From: Bacteroidota bacterium
Lineage (GTDB): Bacteria; Bacteroidota; Bacteroidia; 2-12-FULL-35-15
Length of the DNA stretch: 40,383 nt
Direction of reading: 5' to 3'
Assembly: GCA_023251805.1 (NCBI GenBank)
Contig: JAHEYB010000001.1
Coordinates: 1 to 40,383 of the forward strand
Shown here: positions 29,956-38,517 of the stretch, one piece after another
How the letters are laid out: every line of letters starts with the position of its first letter
Position numbering within the stretch: the stretch's first letter is position 1
Translations under genes and position numbers: made by a program
Notes under the pieces: model-generated
Database searches by the model: none
Told to the model about the DNA's origin: nothing
Seen by the model: only the letters and a program-made list of their open reading frames with translations

Positions 29956-31445
29956 GGCAGTTTCGCTACTTTATTTTTTAGCATATCAAATGCCTTGATT
30001 AATTTCTCTCGAGTATCTTCAGGTTTAATAACTTCATCAATATAGCCTCTTTCGGCAGCGCGATAAGGATTTGCAAAGTGTTCAATATAATCTTCTTCTT
30101 TCTTTTTTAAATCAGCAGCGCCTTTGAAAATAATTTCTACAGCACCTTTAGCCCCCATCACTGCAATTTCGGCTGATGGCCAAGCATAATTCATATCGGC
30201 ACCAATGTGTTTGCTATTCATTACATCATATGCTCCTCCGTATGCTTTGCGAGTAATCACAGTAACACGTGGAACCGTTGCCTCACAAAAAGCATACAAT
30301 AACTTCGCTCCGTTAGTAATAATACCATGCCATTCCTGATCGGTTCCTGGTAAGAATCCTGGTACATCTTCAAATACCAATAAAGGAATATTAAAACTAT
30401 CGCAAAAGCGAACAAAACGTGCTGCTTTAGTTGATGAATTGATATCCAACACGCCAGCTAAAAATGCGGGTTGGTTGGCAACAATTCCAATGCTTTTTCC
30501 TGCTAATCGGGCGAAGCCGACAACAATATTTTCTGCAAAATTTTTGTGAACTTCTAAAAAAGCATCTGTATCAATTACGCCATTAATCACATCACGCATA
30601 TCATATGGTTGATTTGGATTTTCAGGAATGATGTTATTTAAAGCGGGACGCTTTTCAACGCCATTGTTTTCGTAAGCAACGGTGGGCGCATCGTCTTCGC
30701 AATTTTGTGGCATATAACTCAACAATGCTTTGATGTTGTTGATGCACTCAATTTCATTGGCACAAGAAAAATGTGTGACTCCTGATTTAGATGAATGCGT
30801 AGAGGCTCCTCCTAATTCTTCGGAGGTGACTTCTTCGTGTGTTACCGTTTTTACAACGTTGGGACCTGTTACAAACATGTAAGAGGTGTTTTCAACCATC
30901 ATGATAAAATCGGTGATGGCCGGAGAATAAACAGCTCCACCTGCACACGGACCCATGATTGCAGAAAGTTGAGGAATCACTCCGGATGCTAGTGTATTTC
31001 TATAAAAAATATCTGCGTAACCACCCAAGGAAACAACACCTTCTTGAATTCTAGCGCCACCACTATCGTTTAAGCCAATTACAGGTGCTCCATTTTGCAT
31101 TGCCAAATCCATAATTTTACAAATTTTCTCAGCATGTGTTTCAGACAAAGAACCTCCAAATACAGTAAAATCCTGAGAAAAAACATATACTAAGCGTCCA
31201 TTTATTTTGCCGTAACCTGTAATAACTCCATCTCCCAAATATTTTTCACGCTCCAAGCCAAACTCCGTAGAACGATGTGTTACAAACATTCCAATCTCTT
31301 CAAAGGTTCCTTCATCCATTAAAAAATGGAGGCGCTCCCGGGCAGTTAATTTGCCTTTTTTATGTTGCGATTCAATGCGTTTTTCGCCACCACCGAGTTG
31401 TGCTTCGGAAATTTTTTTTTCTAAATCTTGAATTTTATTTTTCAT
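29925..31445 (-). CDS. pccB: Acyl-CoA (propionyl-CoA) carboxylase, carboxyltransferase subunit
   Basis: 506 residues, the usual size of the biotin-dependent carboxyltransferase beta subunit (propionyl-CoA carboxylase or methylmalonyl-CoA decarboxylase alpha). Signatures are [21 protein letters not shown] near 30, the first oxyanion region [14 protein letters not shown] near 125, [14 protein letters not shown] near 162, [12 protein letters not shown] near 365 and [20 protein letters not shown] near 402. It moves carboxyl between biotin and the acyl-CoA, typically in propionate, odd-chain and Val/Ile catabolism. The biotin subunits are not in this window. It is divergent from an Lrp/AsnC regulator. 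Confidence 0.92.
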   Translation of the reverse strand: MKNKIQDLEKKISEAQLGGGEKRIESQHKKGKLTARERLHFLMDEGTFEEIGMFVTHRSTEFGLEREKYLGDGVITGYGKINGRLVYVFSQDFTVFGGSLSETHAEKICKIMDLAMQNGAPVIGLNDSGGARIQEGVVSLGGYADIFYRNTLASGVIPQLSAIMGPCAGGAVYSPAITDFIMMVENTSYMFVTGPNVVKTVTHEEVTSEELGGASTHSSKSGVTHFSCANEIECINNIKALLSYMPQNCEDDAPTVAYENNGVEKRPALNNIIPENPNQPYDMRDVINGVIDTDAFLEVHKNFAENIVVGFARLAGKSIGIVANQPAFLAGVLDINSSTKAARFVRFCDSFNIPLLVFEDVPGFLPGTDQEWHGIITNGAKLLYAFCEATVPRVTVITRKAYGGAYDVMNSKHIGADMNYAWPSAEIAVMGAKGAVEIIFKGAADLKKKEEDYIEHFANPYRAAERGYIDEVIKPEDTREKLIKAFDMLKNKVAKLPKKKHGNIPL

Positions 31446-31478
31446 GACAAAATTTTATTCGTGGGGTTATAAGAATAC

Positions 31479-31486
31479 CAAAAGTA
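31479..31486 (-). promoter_or_regulatory. Putative -7 element for pccB
   Basis: The minus strand reads TACTTTTG, with a 33-nt leader to the ATG at 31445. It is back to back with the Lrp gene promoter at 31517-31524. Confidence 0.6.
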
Positions 31487-31516
31487 GCAAAAATTATAGG
31501 TTCTTTTTTATTTTTT

Positions 31517-31524
31517 TAACTTTG
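31517..31524 (+). promoter_or_regulatory. Putative -7 element for the Lrp gene
   Basis: TAACTTTG, matching TAnnTTTG, ends 17 nt before the ATG at 31542. No clear -33 TTTG. Confidence 0.6.
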
Positions 31525-31541
31525 AATAAATATCCCAATAA

Positions 31542-32012
31542 ATGAACTACAATCTCGATAAAATAGATTTTAAAATATTAAAAACACTTCAGGCAAATGC
31601 AAAGATTACCAATTTGCAATTGTCGGCAGAGATAGGCCTTTCGCCAGCTCCAACCTTAGAAAGGGTGAAAAAATTGGAGAACGCCAACTTGATAAAAGGG
31701 TATTTTACTGAAGTAAATGAAGAAGCATTGGGCATAGGAATTAAAGCCATTATCCAAATTACACTTACACGTCAAATCGAAAACGCAATTTCCAATTTTA
31801 AAAAGGAAATCAATAAAATTCCTGAAATTATGGAATGCTATCAGGTTACCGGCAATGCCGATTATATTTTAATTGTGATGCTAAAAGATATTCGTGATTT
31901 TGAATCTCTGATTTCTCAACGCTTAAGTAAGATGGAAGAAATTGGACAAATGCAAACCATGATGATTCTTTCTAAAATTAAAGATTCAAAAGTACTACCA
32001 TTAAATTACTAA
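31542..32012 (+). CDS. Lrp/AsnC-family transcriptional regulator
   Basis: 156 residues. The N-terminal helix-turn-helix is at about 24-50 (TNLQLSAEIGLSPAPTLERV), then a linker and the RAM ligand-binding domain with MECYQVTGNADYILIVMLKD near 105, whose G-x-x-D-Y/F-like turn usually contacts amino-acid ligands. Such regulators sense amino acids and often control adjacent divergent genes. Here the divergent neighbour is pccB, a branched-chain and odd-chain catabolic enzyme, 96 bp away, so local control is plausible but inferred. Confidence 0.93.
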   Translation: MNYNLDKIDFKILKTLQANAKITNLQLSAEIGLSPAPTLERVKKLENANLIKGYFTEVNEEALGIGIKAIIQITLTRQIENAISNFKKEINKIPEIMECYQVTGNADYILIVMLKDIRDFESLISQRLSKMEEIGQMQTMMILSKIKDSKVLPLNY

Positions 32013-32024
32013 ATATATACTTCT

Positions 32025-32068
32025 CCGTCATCCTGAGCATTCTGCGATGAAGCAGACCTATCGAAGGA
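32025..32068. repeat. REP-like element copy (CCGTCATCCTGAGC)
   Basis: CCGTCATCCTGAGC at 32025-32038 and the family's TCGAAGGA at 32061-32068, with a diverged centre. It is the same family as 21593-21700. It lies directly upstream of the MmcQ gene and produces a false N-terminal extension of that reading frame. Confidence 0.65.
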
Positions 32069-32082
32069 AAGAAGAAAGAAAA

Positions 32083-32442
32083 ATGAACATAGAAGAACTC
32101 CGAAATTTTTGCATCTCTTTAAAAGCTGTTGAAGAAACATTGCCTTTTGGTCCTGAAACATTAGTATTTAAAATAATGGGGAAAGCTTTTTTACTAACTG
32201 GCTTTGATGCTAATCCAGTTGAGTTTAACGTAAAATGCGAGCCAGAAAAAGCAATTGAATTAAGAGACCGATATTCTTGCGTTCTGCCAGGCTATCACAT
32301 GAATAAAAAACATTGGAACACCATTATTGCTGATGGCTCCGTAACCAGCAAACAGCTGAAAGAGTGGATTGTTGATTCTTATAATCTAGTGATATCAGGC
32401 CTACCCAAAATCCAGCAGAAAAAATTGACAGAGATGAAATAA
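32083..32442 (+). CDS. MmcQ/YjbR-family protein
   Basis: 119 residues from the ATG at 32083 (MNIEELRNFCISLKAVEET). The frame upstream runs through a REP-like repeat, so I exclude it. The family fold (cystatin-like, double wing) is recognised from ETLPFGPETLVFKIMGKAF near 18, NVKCEPEKAIELRDRY near 50 and GYHMNKKHWNTI near 74. Some members bind DNA, but most are uncharacterised. It follows the Lrp gene after 70 bp and precedes the DUF502 gene, which has its own promoter. Confidence 0.85.
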   Translation: MNIEELRNFCISLKAVEETLPFGPETLVFKIMGKAFLLTGFDANPVEFNVKCEPEKAIELRDRYSCVLPGYHMNKKHWNTIIADGSVTSKQLKEWIVDSYNLVISGLPKIQQKKLTEMK

Positions 32443-32462
32443 TTTCTCAAAAATTAATTGAG

Positions 32463-32470
32463 TACTTTTG
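32463..32470 (+). promoter_or_regulatory. Putative -7 element for the DUF502 gene
   Basis: TACTTTTG, matching TAnnTTTG, lies 19 nt before the ATG at 32490. No clear -33 partner. Confidence 0.55.
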
Positions 32471-32489
32471 TGAATATATAATATTGAAG

Positions 32490-33068
32490 ATGAAAAAAAT
32501 TCTAATTTATTTTGTTCAAGGATTAATTATTACCGTTCCTGTAGCAATCACTGCGTATGTGTTTTATAAAGTGATTACGTTAATTGGTTCCTTTGTCCAC
32601 CTTTTTGGAACCATTGTTAGCCCGTTTGTAGATCCATTCATTGTGATTGCAATTGCCTTACTTCTTATTTTTTTAATGGGATTGCTGGGATCATCTATTA
32701 TTTTGCGACCATTATTCACCTTGTTTGATCATACCATGGAACACACACCAGTTGTAAAAACAGTGTATTCATCCATCAAAGATTTTTTATCGGCATTTGT
32801 TGGAAGCAAAAAACGTTTCAATAAGCCGGTTTTGGTTACCATTAATAAAGAAAATAATATTCAGCAACTGGGTTTTATTACCCAGGAAGATTTGAGTGAT
32901 TTAAAGCTTGCAAAAGGAACCGTTGCAGTTTATGTTCCATTGTCTTATTCTTTTTCAGGCAATTTGCTAATTGTGCCTGCCGACCATATTACTTACGTAG
33001 ATGCAGGTTCTCCTGAGGTAATGAAATTTATTGTTTCGGGTGGTGTTACCGATCTGGATGACGAATAA
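32490..33068 (+). CDS. DUF502-family membrane protein
   Basis: 192 residues from the ATG at 32490. Two membrane helices (about 4-28 and 48-70) are followed by a soluble domain with the family landmarks HTPVVKTVYSSIKDFLSAF near 88, NKPVLVTINKEN, and a late VPADHITYVDAGSPEVMKFIVSGG. DUF502 proteins are widespread and uncharacterised (COV-like in plants), and no activity is known to me. It has its own promoter element and is followed by a secreted coiled-coil protein after 76 bp. Confidence 0.88.
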   Translation: MKKILIYFVQGLIITVPVAITAYVFYKVITLIGSFVHLFGTIVSPFVDPFIVIAIALLLIFLMGLLGSSIILRPLFTLFDHTMEHTPVVKTVYSSIKDFLSAFVGSKKRFNKPVLVTINKENNIQQLGFITQEDLSDLKLAKGTVAVYVPLSYSFSGNLLIVPADHITYVDAGSPEVMKFIVSGGVTDLDDE

Positions 33069-33144
33069 AACAAATTTCATATATAACTTCTTTTTTTGGA
33101 AGGATATTTGTATCTTGTAGATTCAAATCGAAAAACTATAAGAT

Positions 33145-33813
33145 ATGAAGAAGATACTTACCTTGGCTTTTTGCTTTACACTTGCATTTTCGGCCTCAGC
33201 ACAAAAAATAAAAGTTAGACAATCAAGCGAAAATATTGGTGGCGGAAGTCACAATGCGCTTACTGTTACTTTATATGGGATAAACCCTTCCGATGCAGAA
33301 GATGCATTTCGTTCGTTCATGAAAAAATATGATGGGAAGCGCTCTAGTAAGGATGGAGCTATTTTTGTTGACCATGCTACTATTAAAGAGTTTGGAAACA
33401 ACACCATTGATATTTATGGAAAAGCACAAGGAAAAAAAGGGGATCCAGAAATCACATTTGTGGTAGCATTTGATTTGGGAGGAGCTTTTTTAAACTCCGG
33501 AGACCACAAAAGCCAATACAACGAAGCAGAAAAAATCGTAAAGGAATTTGCTGTAAAAGCTACTAAAGATGCAATTGAAGACAAGTTGGAAGATGCTCAA
33601 AAGGTTCAATCTAAATTAGAAGATGAGCAAAAGTCACTGGAAAAGGACAATAAAAATTTAAATGAAGATATTGAAGATTACAAAAAGAAAATAAAAAAAG
33701 CGGAAGATGATATTGTAAAAAATAAATCCGACCAAGACAAGAAAAAAGGAGAGATAGAAGCGCAGAAAAAGGTGGTTGGTGATATTGATAAACAACTAAA
33801 ATCGGTAGAATAA
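33145..33813 (+). CDS. Secreted protein with C-terminal coiled coil, unknown function
   Basis: 222 residues. The signal peptide MKKILTLAFCFTLAFSASAQ is followed by a folded region to about 125 (VTLYGINPSDAEDAFRSFMK, NNTIDIYGKAQGKKGDPEIT) and then a long, highly charged coiled coil (about 130-222) rich in Lys, Glu and Asp with heptad spacing, including DAQKVQSKLEDEQKSLEKD. It is periplasmic by prediction. I do not recognise the N-terminal domain. The long REP-like palindrome at 33839-33890 lies immediately after and may act as the terminator. Confidence 0.7.
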   Translation: MKKILTLAFCFTLAFSASAQKIKVRQSSENIGGGSHNALTVTLYGINPSDAEDAFRSFMKKYDGKRSSKDGAIFVDHATIKEFGNNTIDIYGKAQGKKGDPEITFVVAFDLGGAFLNSGDHKSQYNEAEKIVKEFAVKATKDAIEDKLEDAQKVQSKLEDEQKSLEKDNKNLNEDIEDYKKKIKKAEDDIVKNKSDQDKKKGEIEAQKKVVGDIDKQLKSVE

Positions 33814-33838
33814 AAAAATTTAAATAAAAACAAAACCC

Positions 33839-33890
33839 TTCGACTCCGCTCAGCGTGACATATGATTGTGTCACATTGAGCGGAGTCGAA
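33839..33890. repeat. Long REP-like palindrome, possibly a bidirectional terminator
   Basis: TTCGACTCCGCTCA (33839-33852) pairs perfectly with TGAGCGGAGTCGAA (33877-33890). An inner GTGACA (33855-33860) pairs with TGTCAC (33869-33874). The words GTGACA, CTCAG and TCGA relate it to the REP-like copies at 21593 and 32025. It sits exactly between two converging genes. Confidence 0.8.
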
Positions 33891-33901
33891 ATGTTTCATC
33901 T

Positions 33902-34999
33902 CTAATTTAACCGATACATCTTGCCAGGCATAGACCTTACAATCCCCGAAAACTCAAGCGTAAGCAATAAAGACGAGACTTTGCTCATTGGCATCTTTGC
34001 GAACAAACAAATATCATCCACATTTGCACTTTCTTTTTCTTTCAAAACATTTACTAAAATCTCTTCTTCAGGTTTTAGCTCAACAAATAATTGTTTTTGA
34101 ATGGGAGTATTTTTTGCCTTTTGCTCCCAGCCCATAATGTAACTAATGTCGGCAGCGGATTGTATCAACGCTGCTTTATTTTGCTTTATTAAATTGTTGC
34201 AACCTACGGAACATTCATCGTTTATTCGTCCCGGGAAAGCAAACACGTCTCTGTTATAACTATTTGCAATATCTGCAGTTATCAAAGAGCCTCCACCAGC
34301 TTTCGATTCAATAACGATTGTTGCATCTGACATTCCGGCAACAATTCTGTTTCTTCTTGGAAAATTTTCTCTGTCGGGGATTACCTTGCTAGTAAAGTCG
34401 CTTAGCCAACCACCATTCTCTAACATTTTTTCTGCTAAGGGTTTGTGAAGTGCAGGATAAATTTTATCTAAGCCATGTGCTAAACCGCAAACGGTCGTTA
34501 AATTATTGTCCATGGCAGCTTTGTGGGCACAAATATCAATGCCATATGCTAAACCACTTACAATAATTGGTTTGTAAATAGCTAAATCGGCAATCAATTT
34601 TTCACATAATTGTTTCCCATAATCAGTTGCTTCACGGGTACCAACGATGCTAATTATTTTTTCGGAATTCAAATTTGCTTTCCCTTTAAAATAAAGTAAA
34701 ACTGGACTATCTTCACAATGGGTTAATCGTTTCGGATATTCTTTATCTAAATAAAAAAGCGGGGTGATTTTATTTTTTTCGATGAATTTTATTTCCTCAT
34801 CAACCCGATTAAACACTTTTTGTTTCAAAATTGCTTTTGAATGAAAATTACCAATTCCCGGCACCTTTTCCAACGTTGATTTTTTTTCTGAAAACACAGC
34901 TTCTGGGCTTCCACAATAAGAAACAAGCCTTTTTGCAAGTACATCACCTATGTTTGGAATAAGGCTAATGGCAATTTTATATTTCAAATTTTCATCCAT
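33902..34999 (-). CDS. dprA: DNA processing protein DprA (Smf)
   Basis: Loads RecA on incoming single-stranded DNA during natural transformation. 365 residues in three parts: an N-terminal helix-hairpin-helix region (KVPGIGNFHSKAIL near 45), the central Rossmann-like domain about 75-290 (SIVGTREATDYGKQL, IVSGLAYGIDICAHKAAMD, FPRRNRIVAGMSD, KAGGGSLITADIA), and a C-terminal winged helix (KMPMSKVSSLLLTLEFSGIV). The full-length gene suggests competence potential, but no other competence gene is in the window. It converges on the coiled-coil protein across the REP-like palindrome and diverges from a TonB receptor. Confidence 0.95.
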   Translation of the reverse strand: MDENLKYKIAISLIPNIGDVLAKRLVSYCGSPEAVFSEKKSTLEKVPGIGNFHSKAILKQKVFNRVDEEIKFIEKNKITPLFYLDKEYPKRLTHCEDSPVLLYFKGKANLNSEKIISIVGTREATDYGKQLCEKLIADLAIYKPIIVSGLAYGIDICAHKAAMDNNLTTVCGLAHGLDKIYPALHKPLAEKMLENGGWLSDFTSKVIPDRENFPRRNRIVAGMSDATIVIESKAGGGSLITADIANSYNRDVFAFPGRINDECSVGCNNLIKQNKAALIQSAADISYIMGWEQKAKNTPIQKQLFVELKPEEEILVNVLKEKESANVDDICLFAKMPMSKVSSLLLTLEFSGIVRSMPGKMYRLN

Positions 35000-35149
35000 A
35001 ATTTATAATTTGTATCTTGCACAATGCTATTTTGTTCGGAAGGAATTCCTGCTGGCAAATCTATTAAATTATAAATGTACATTTCAATTTATGGCTTAAT
35101 TCATTTGTAATTACTACAAAATTTAGCATTTTTAAATAAATTATTGAAT

Positions 35150-37453
35150 ATGAAAAAAATACTTACTCCACTTTTTTTATTTCAGTTTACAATGTCGTTG
35201 TTAGGGCAGGACGCCTATATAAAAGGAAAAATATCCGATGCACAAACTAAAGAAACAATTGTTGGAGCTTCTGTTGTTGTGGACGATTCCACAGGAACTG
35301 TTACTGACATTAATGGGAACTATTTTTTTAAAACTAAGGAAGGGAAACACAAAGTAGAATTCAAGTCATTAGAATTTAAAAGTCTATTGATGATGATTGA
35401 TATAAAGACAAACGACACACTTTCAAACGACATTGTTTTGGTTGGCGATGCCAAACAACTTGGAATTGTGGTTGTTTCAGCTGGAAAGTTCGAACAAAAT
35501 TTAAGTGAAGTTACTGTTTCCATGGAAGTATTAAAACCTTCTTTAATTGAAAATAAAAGTATTCAATCGATTGAAAATGCAGTTGATCAAGTACCTGGTG
35601 TGAATGTCATAGATGGACAAGCAAACATTAGGGGTGGAAGCGGCTTTAGTTACGGAGCGGGAAGTCGTGTTTTAGTGATGGTAGACGAAATGCCTATGCT
35701 TACTGCAGATGCAGGAGATGTAAAGTGGACATTTCTTCCAGTAGAAAATTGCGAGCAAATAGAAGTCATTAAAGGTGCATCGTCTGCTTTGTTTGGCTCT
35801 TCTGCCATGAATGGAGTAATTAACTTTAGAACGGCTTACGCAAAAGATGAACCTGAAACAAAAATTAATTTTTATGGTGGTGTATACACAAAACCGAGTC
35901 GTGATTCGATGGCTTATTGGTGGGGCGATACAAATCCAACCTATGGAGGAATAAATTTTTTCCACGCACAAAAAATAAAACAGTTTGATATAGTTATTGG
36001 TGGAAATCTTTATGATGATGATGGTTATCGTTATTTAGAAACGGAACAACGTTATCGCGTAAATACAAATTTGCGTTATCGATTTAAAGGGAAATTGCAA
36101 GGATTACAAGTTGGGGTAAATGCAAATACTATTCGTACCAAAGGTGGTTTGTTTTTAACATGGGAGAATGATTCTACAGGCTCGTTGCGACCTTCGGGTG
36201 GCGATTTGAGTCATTATATTACCTATCGTACAAATGTTGACCCTTTCATCAGTTATCAAACAAAAAATAATTCGCGACATACATTGAGAGGACGCTTTTT
36301 TAGAACTATCAATACAAATAATACCAATCAGGAATCAACAGCCGATGTATATTATTCGGAATATCAATTTCAAAAACGATTTGAAAGTGGGTTGACCTGG
36401 ACTGCGGGTGCTGTTTATAATTACAATGAGGTACATTCCGGTCCGCTTTATGGAACACATTTTAGTACAAATACTTCTGTGTTTACGCAGATTGACAAAA
36501 AGTGGAAAAAATTAACTATTTCATTGGGAGCAAGAGGCGAATATTTTAAAACAGATTCAGTTGAAACGCAAGAAGATGTTTATTTGTTGATGGATGAATC
36601 CAAACCTATTGCTAAACAATCGAAAGTGAAACCGGTTTTTCGTGCGGGAGTAAACTATCATTTATTTAAAGCTACTTATGCAAGAGCTTCATTCGGACAA
36701 GGATTTAGATTTCCTTCTGTTGCCGAAAAATATATTAAAACCAGCGCGGGTGGATTGGATATTTATCCAAATGACAGCTTAAAACCCGAAAGCGGATGGA
36801 GTAGTGAAATAGGCATCAAACAAGGTTTGCGATTGGGTGAATGGAAAGGATATTTTGATATTGCTGGCTTTTGGACAGAATACCATAATATGATGGAGTT
36901 TACATTTGGGTTGTATGGACCCTTTGTTCCTCCTACTTATGGTGTTGGATTTCAGTCAAAAAATATTGGCAATACTCGAATCAAAGGAATTGATGTTTCA
37001 TTGCTTGGCTCAGGAAAAATAGGACCAATAGATGTTTCAATGTTATTGGGCTATACATACATTGATGCAATCCAAACAGATTTTGATTTAGCAAGAGATT
37101 CTGCATTTAATACTACAAAAAATAATTTATTAAAGTACAGATATAAACATACTGGAAAAGGAGACATTGAGTTGGGGTATAAAAAAATAAGTACAGGCTT
37201 AAGTGTTCGTGCAAATAGTTTTATGGACAATGTGGATTCTTATTTTGAAGTGTTTTTTCCTGGGGTAAAAGAATATCGCGCAAAACACAATCAAGGAGAT
37301 TATATATTTGATTATCGACTTTCTTATCAGCTTCATAAAAACGCGAAACTTTCATTTATTGTCAACAACATGTTTAATCGAGAAGTAATGGGAAGACCTA
37401 TGGATATTCAACCTCCTAGGGTTTATGCATTTCAGTTAACCGTTAAATTTTAA
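35150..37453 (+). CDS. TonB-dependent outer-membrane receptor with carboxypeptidase-like domain
   Basis: 767 residues from the ATG at 35150 (an upstream TTG at 35144 is in frame). The signal peptide is about 1-22, then a carboxypeptidase D regulatory-like domain (about 23-105, IKGKISDAQTKETIVGASV), a plug (about 115-235, QVPGVNVIDGQANIRGGSGF, IEVIKGASSALFGSSAMNG) and a 22-strand barrel ending in aromatic VKF. It is not SusC-like in size and has no SusD partner. The substrate is unknown; the size and domain set fit small substrates such as siderophores, cobalamin or metals. A 3-hydroxyanthranilate dioxygenase gene follows after 4 bp, so they are probably co-transcribed. Confidence 0.92.
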   Translation: MKKILTPLFLFQFTMSLLGQDAYIKGKISDAQTKETIVGASVVVDDSTGTVTDINGNYFFKTKEGKHKVEFKSLEFKSLLMMIDIKTNDTLSNDIVLVGDAKQLGIVVVSAGKFEQNLSEVTVSMEVLKPSLIENKSIQSIENAVDQVPGVNVIDGQANIRGGSGFSYGAGSRVLVMVDEMPMLTADAGDVKWTFLPVENCEQIEVIKGASSALFGSSAMNGVINFRTAYAKDEPETKINFYGGVYTKPSRDSMAYWWGDTNPTYGGINFFHAQKIKQFDIVIGGNLYDDDGYRYLETEQRYRVNTNLRYRFKGKLQGLQVGVNANTIRTKGGLFLTWENDSTGSLRPSGGDLSHYITYRTNVDPFISYQTKNNSRHTLRGRFFRTINTNNTNQESTADVYYSEYQFQKRFESGLTWTAGAVYNYNEVHSGPLYGTHFSTNTSVFTQIDKKWKKLTISLGARGEYFKTDSVETQEDVYLLMDESKPIAKQSKVKPVFRAGVNYHLFKATYARASFGQGFRFPSVAEKYIKTSAGGLDIYPNDSLKPESGWSSEIGIKQGLRLGEWKGYFDIAGFWTEYHNMMEFTFGLYGPFVPPTYGVGFQSKNIGNTRIKGIDVSLLGSGKIGPIDVSMLLGYTYIDAIQTDFDLARDSAFNTTKNNLLKYRYKHTGKGDIELGYKKISTGLSVRANSFMDNVDSYFEVFFPGVKEYRAKHNQGDYIFDYRLSYQLHKNAKLSFIVNNMFNREVMGRPMDIQPPRVYAFQLTVKF

Positions 37454-37457
37454 AATT

Positions 37458-37994
37458 ATGATAACACGCCCTTTTAGTTTCAAAAAATGGATTGACGATA
37501 ACCGTCATCTTTTAAAACCACCCGTTGGAAATAAAGTTGTGTATGAAGACACTGAATTTATTGTCATGGTAGTTGGTGGTCCGAATGCACGAAAAGATTA
37601 TCACTTCAATGAAAGCGAAGAATTTTTCTATCAGCTGGAAGGCGATATTATGGTAAAAATTCAAGAAGATGGAAAAGCTGTGGATGTTCCAATTAAAGAA
37701 GGGGAAATATTTTTATTGCCTCCTCGTGTTCCTCACAATCCTGTTCGTGGAGTAAATACCATTGGATTGGTAATGGAACGAAAACGTAGAGATGGTGAGC
37801 AAGACGGACTAATGTGGTTTTGTGAAAAATGTAACGCTCCTTTATTTGATAAAAAATTTAAGCTTACAAATATCATGACTCAGTTTCAAGAAACCTTTGC
37901 TCATTTTTATGGAAGTGCTGATTTGCGTACGTGTAAAAAATGCGGACATGTGATGGAGGCACCAGTGGCTATTAAGCAGGAGAGTTCACATTAG
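37458..37994 (+). CDS. nbaC: 3-hydroxyanthranilate 3,4-dioxygenase
   Basis: Opens the ring of 3-hydroxyanthranilate with O2, leading to quinolinate and NAD or to further catabolism. 178 residues, cupin fold. The iron ligands by family alignment are His49, Glu55 and His93, with substrate contacts Arg45, Arg97 and Glu107. A second, rubredoxin-like metal site typical of bacterial enzymes is complete: Cys122-x-x-Cys125 and Cys159-x-x-Cys162. The other kynurenine-pathway genes are not in the window. It starts 4 bp after the TonB receptor stop and is followed by the left inverted repeat of the GxxExxY cassette 18 bp past its stop. Confidence 0.92.
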   Translation: MITRPFSFKKWIDDNRHLLKPPVGNKVVYEDTEFIVMVVGGPNARKDYHFNESEEFFYQLEGDIMVKIQEDGKAVDVPIKEGEIFLLPPRVPHNPVRGVNTIGLVMERKRRDGEQDGLMWFCEKCNAPLFDKKFKLTNIMTQFQETFAHFYGSADLRTCKKCGHVMEAPVAIKQESSH

Positions 37995-38012
37995 AGGCAT
38001 TCGTGTTTTGCA

Positions 38013-38037
38013 CGCAGATTTCGCAGATTTTCGCAGA
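38013..38037 (+). repeat. Left 25-bp inverted repeat of the GxxExxY cassette
   Basis: Three tandem copies of a CGCAGATTT-like word at 38013-38037. The whole 25 bp is an exact reverse complement of 38487-38511. It ends 8 bp before the GxxExxY stop codon. Confidence 0.9.
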
Positions 38038-38045
38038 AATTTATT

Positions 38046-38423
38046 TTAAAGATTGTTTGCAATTCGGGTTATTCCACCGATAATATTATCCGTATTGAAG
38101 TTTACGAGCAGTCCAAGCTTCTTATCTGTTAATTTTAAATAAGTAAGCAATTGTTTGTGATGAACAGGAGCCAATATTTCCACAGATTTTATTTCAACGA
38201 TTACTTTATCGTTCACTAACAAATCAAGTCTAAATCCTAGATCTAATTTTATATCATCATAAATTACTGGAATAGGGACCTGCGTTTTTACAGTAAGCCC
38301 CTCCTTATCTAATTCGTATCTCAAAGCAGCTTCGTATACCGATTCTAAAAGGCCAGGGCCAAGTGAATTAGATACTTTAAAAATTGCACCTCTTATCTTA
38401 TAGGAAATTTCATTTTCTGTCAT
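38046..38423 (-). CDS. GxxExxY protein (PD-(D/E)XK-like)
   Basis: 125 residues. It carries the family signature G24-L-L-E27-S-V-Y30 within SLGPGLLESVYEAAL, then a nuclease-like core in which Asp67 (GFRLDLLV) and Glu77-Ile-Lys79 (VIVEIKSVE) fit the PD-(D/E)XK active-site pattern, with HHKQLLTYLKL following. The family is abundant in Bacteroidota and Planctomycetes, often in several copies per genome, and its function is unknown. The gene is enclosed by perfect 25-bp inverted repeats with no other gene inside, suggesting it moves as a unit. It lies between nbaC and thiF on the strand of the thi genes. Confidence 0.9.
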   Translation of the reverse strand: MTENEISYKIRGAIFKVSNSLGPGLLESVYEAALRYELDKEGLTVKTQVPIPVIYDDIKLDLGFRLDLLVNDKVIVEIKSVEILAPVHHKQLLTYLKLTDKKLGLLVNFNTDNIIGGITRIANNL

Positions 38424-38486
38424 AAATAAATTTTAAGACGTGAATCTCCAACATTTTTTTGACGTTAGCCGTGTATAAACGGATAA

Positions 38487-38511
38487 TCTGCGAAAATCTG
38501 CGAAATCTGCG
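38487..38511 (-). repeat. Right 25-bp inverted repeat of the GxxExxY cassette
   Basis: Exact reverse complement of 38013-38037, containing three AATCTGCG-type words. It starts 63 bp upstream of the GxxExxY ATG and ends 6 bp before the thiF stop codon. Confidence 0.9.
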
Positions 38512-38517
38512 AGAAAA

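Noticed and set aside
32047..32082. The upstream start of the MmcQ/YjbR gene
   Set aside because: The extra residues are encoded by the end of a REP-like repeat and lack family similarity. The ATG at 32083 matches the family N-terminus.
38013..38511. A standard insertion sequence
   Set aside because: No DDE or HUH transposase is encoded and no target-site duplication is visible outside the arms. The only gene is GxxExxY.
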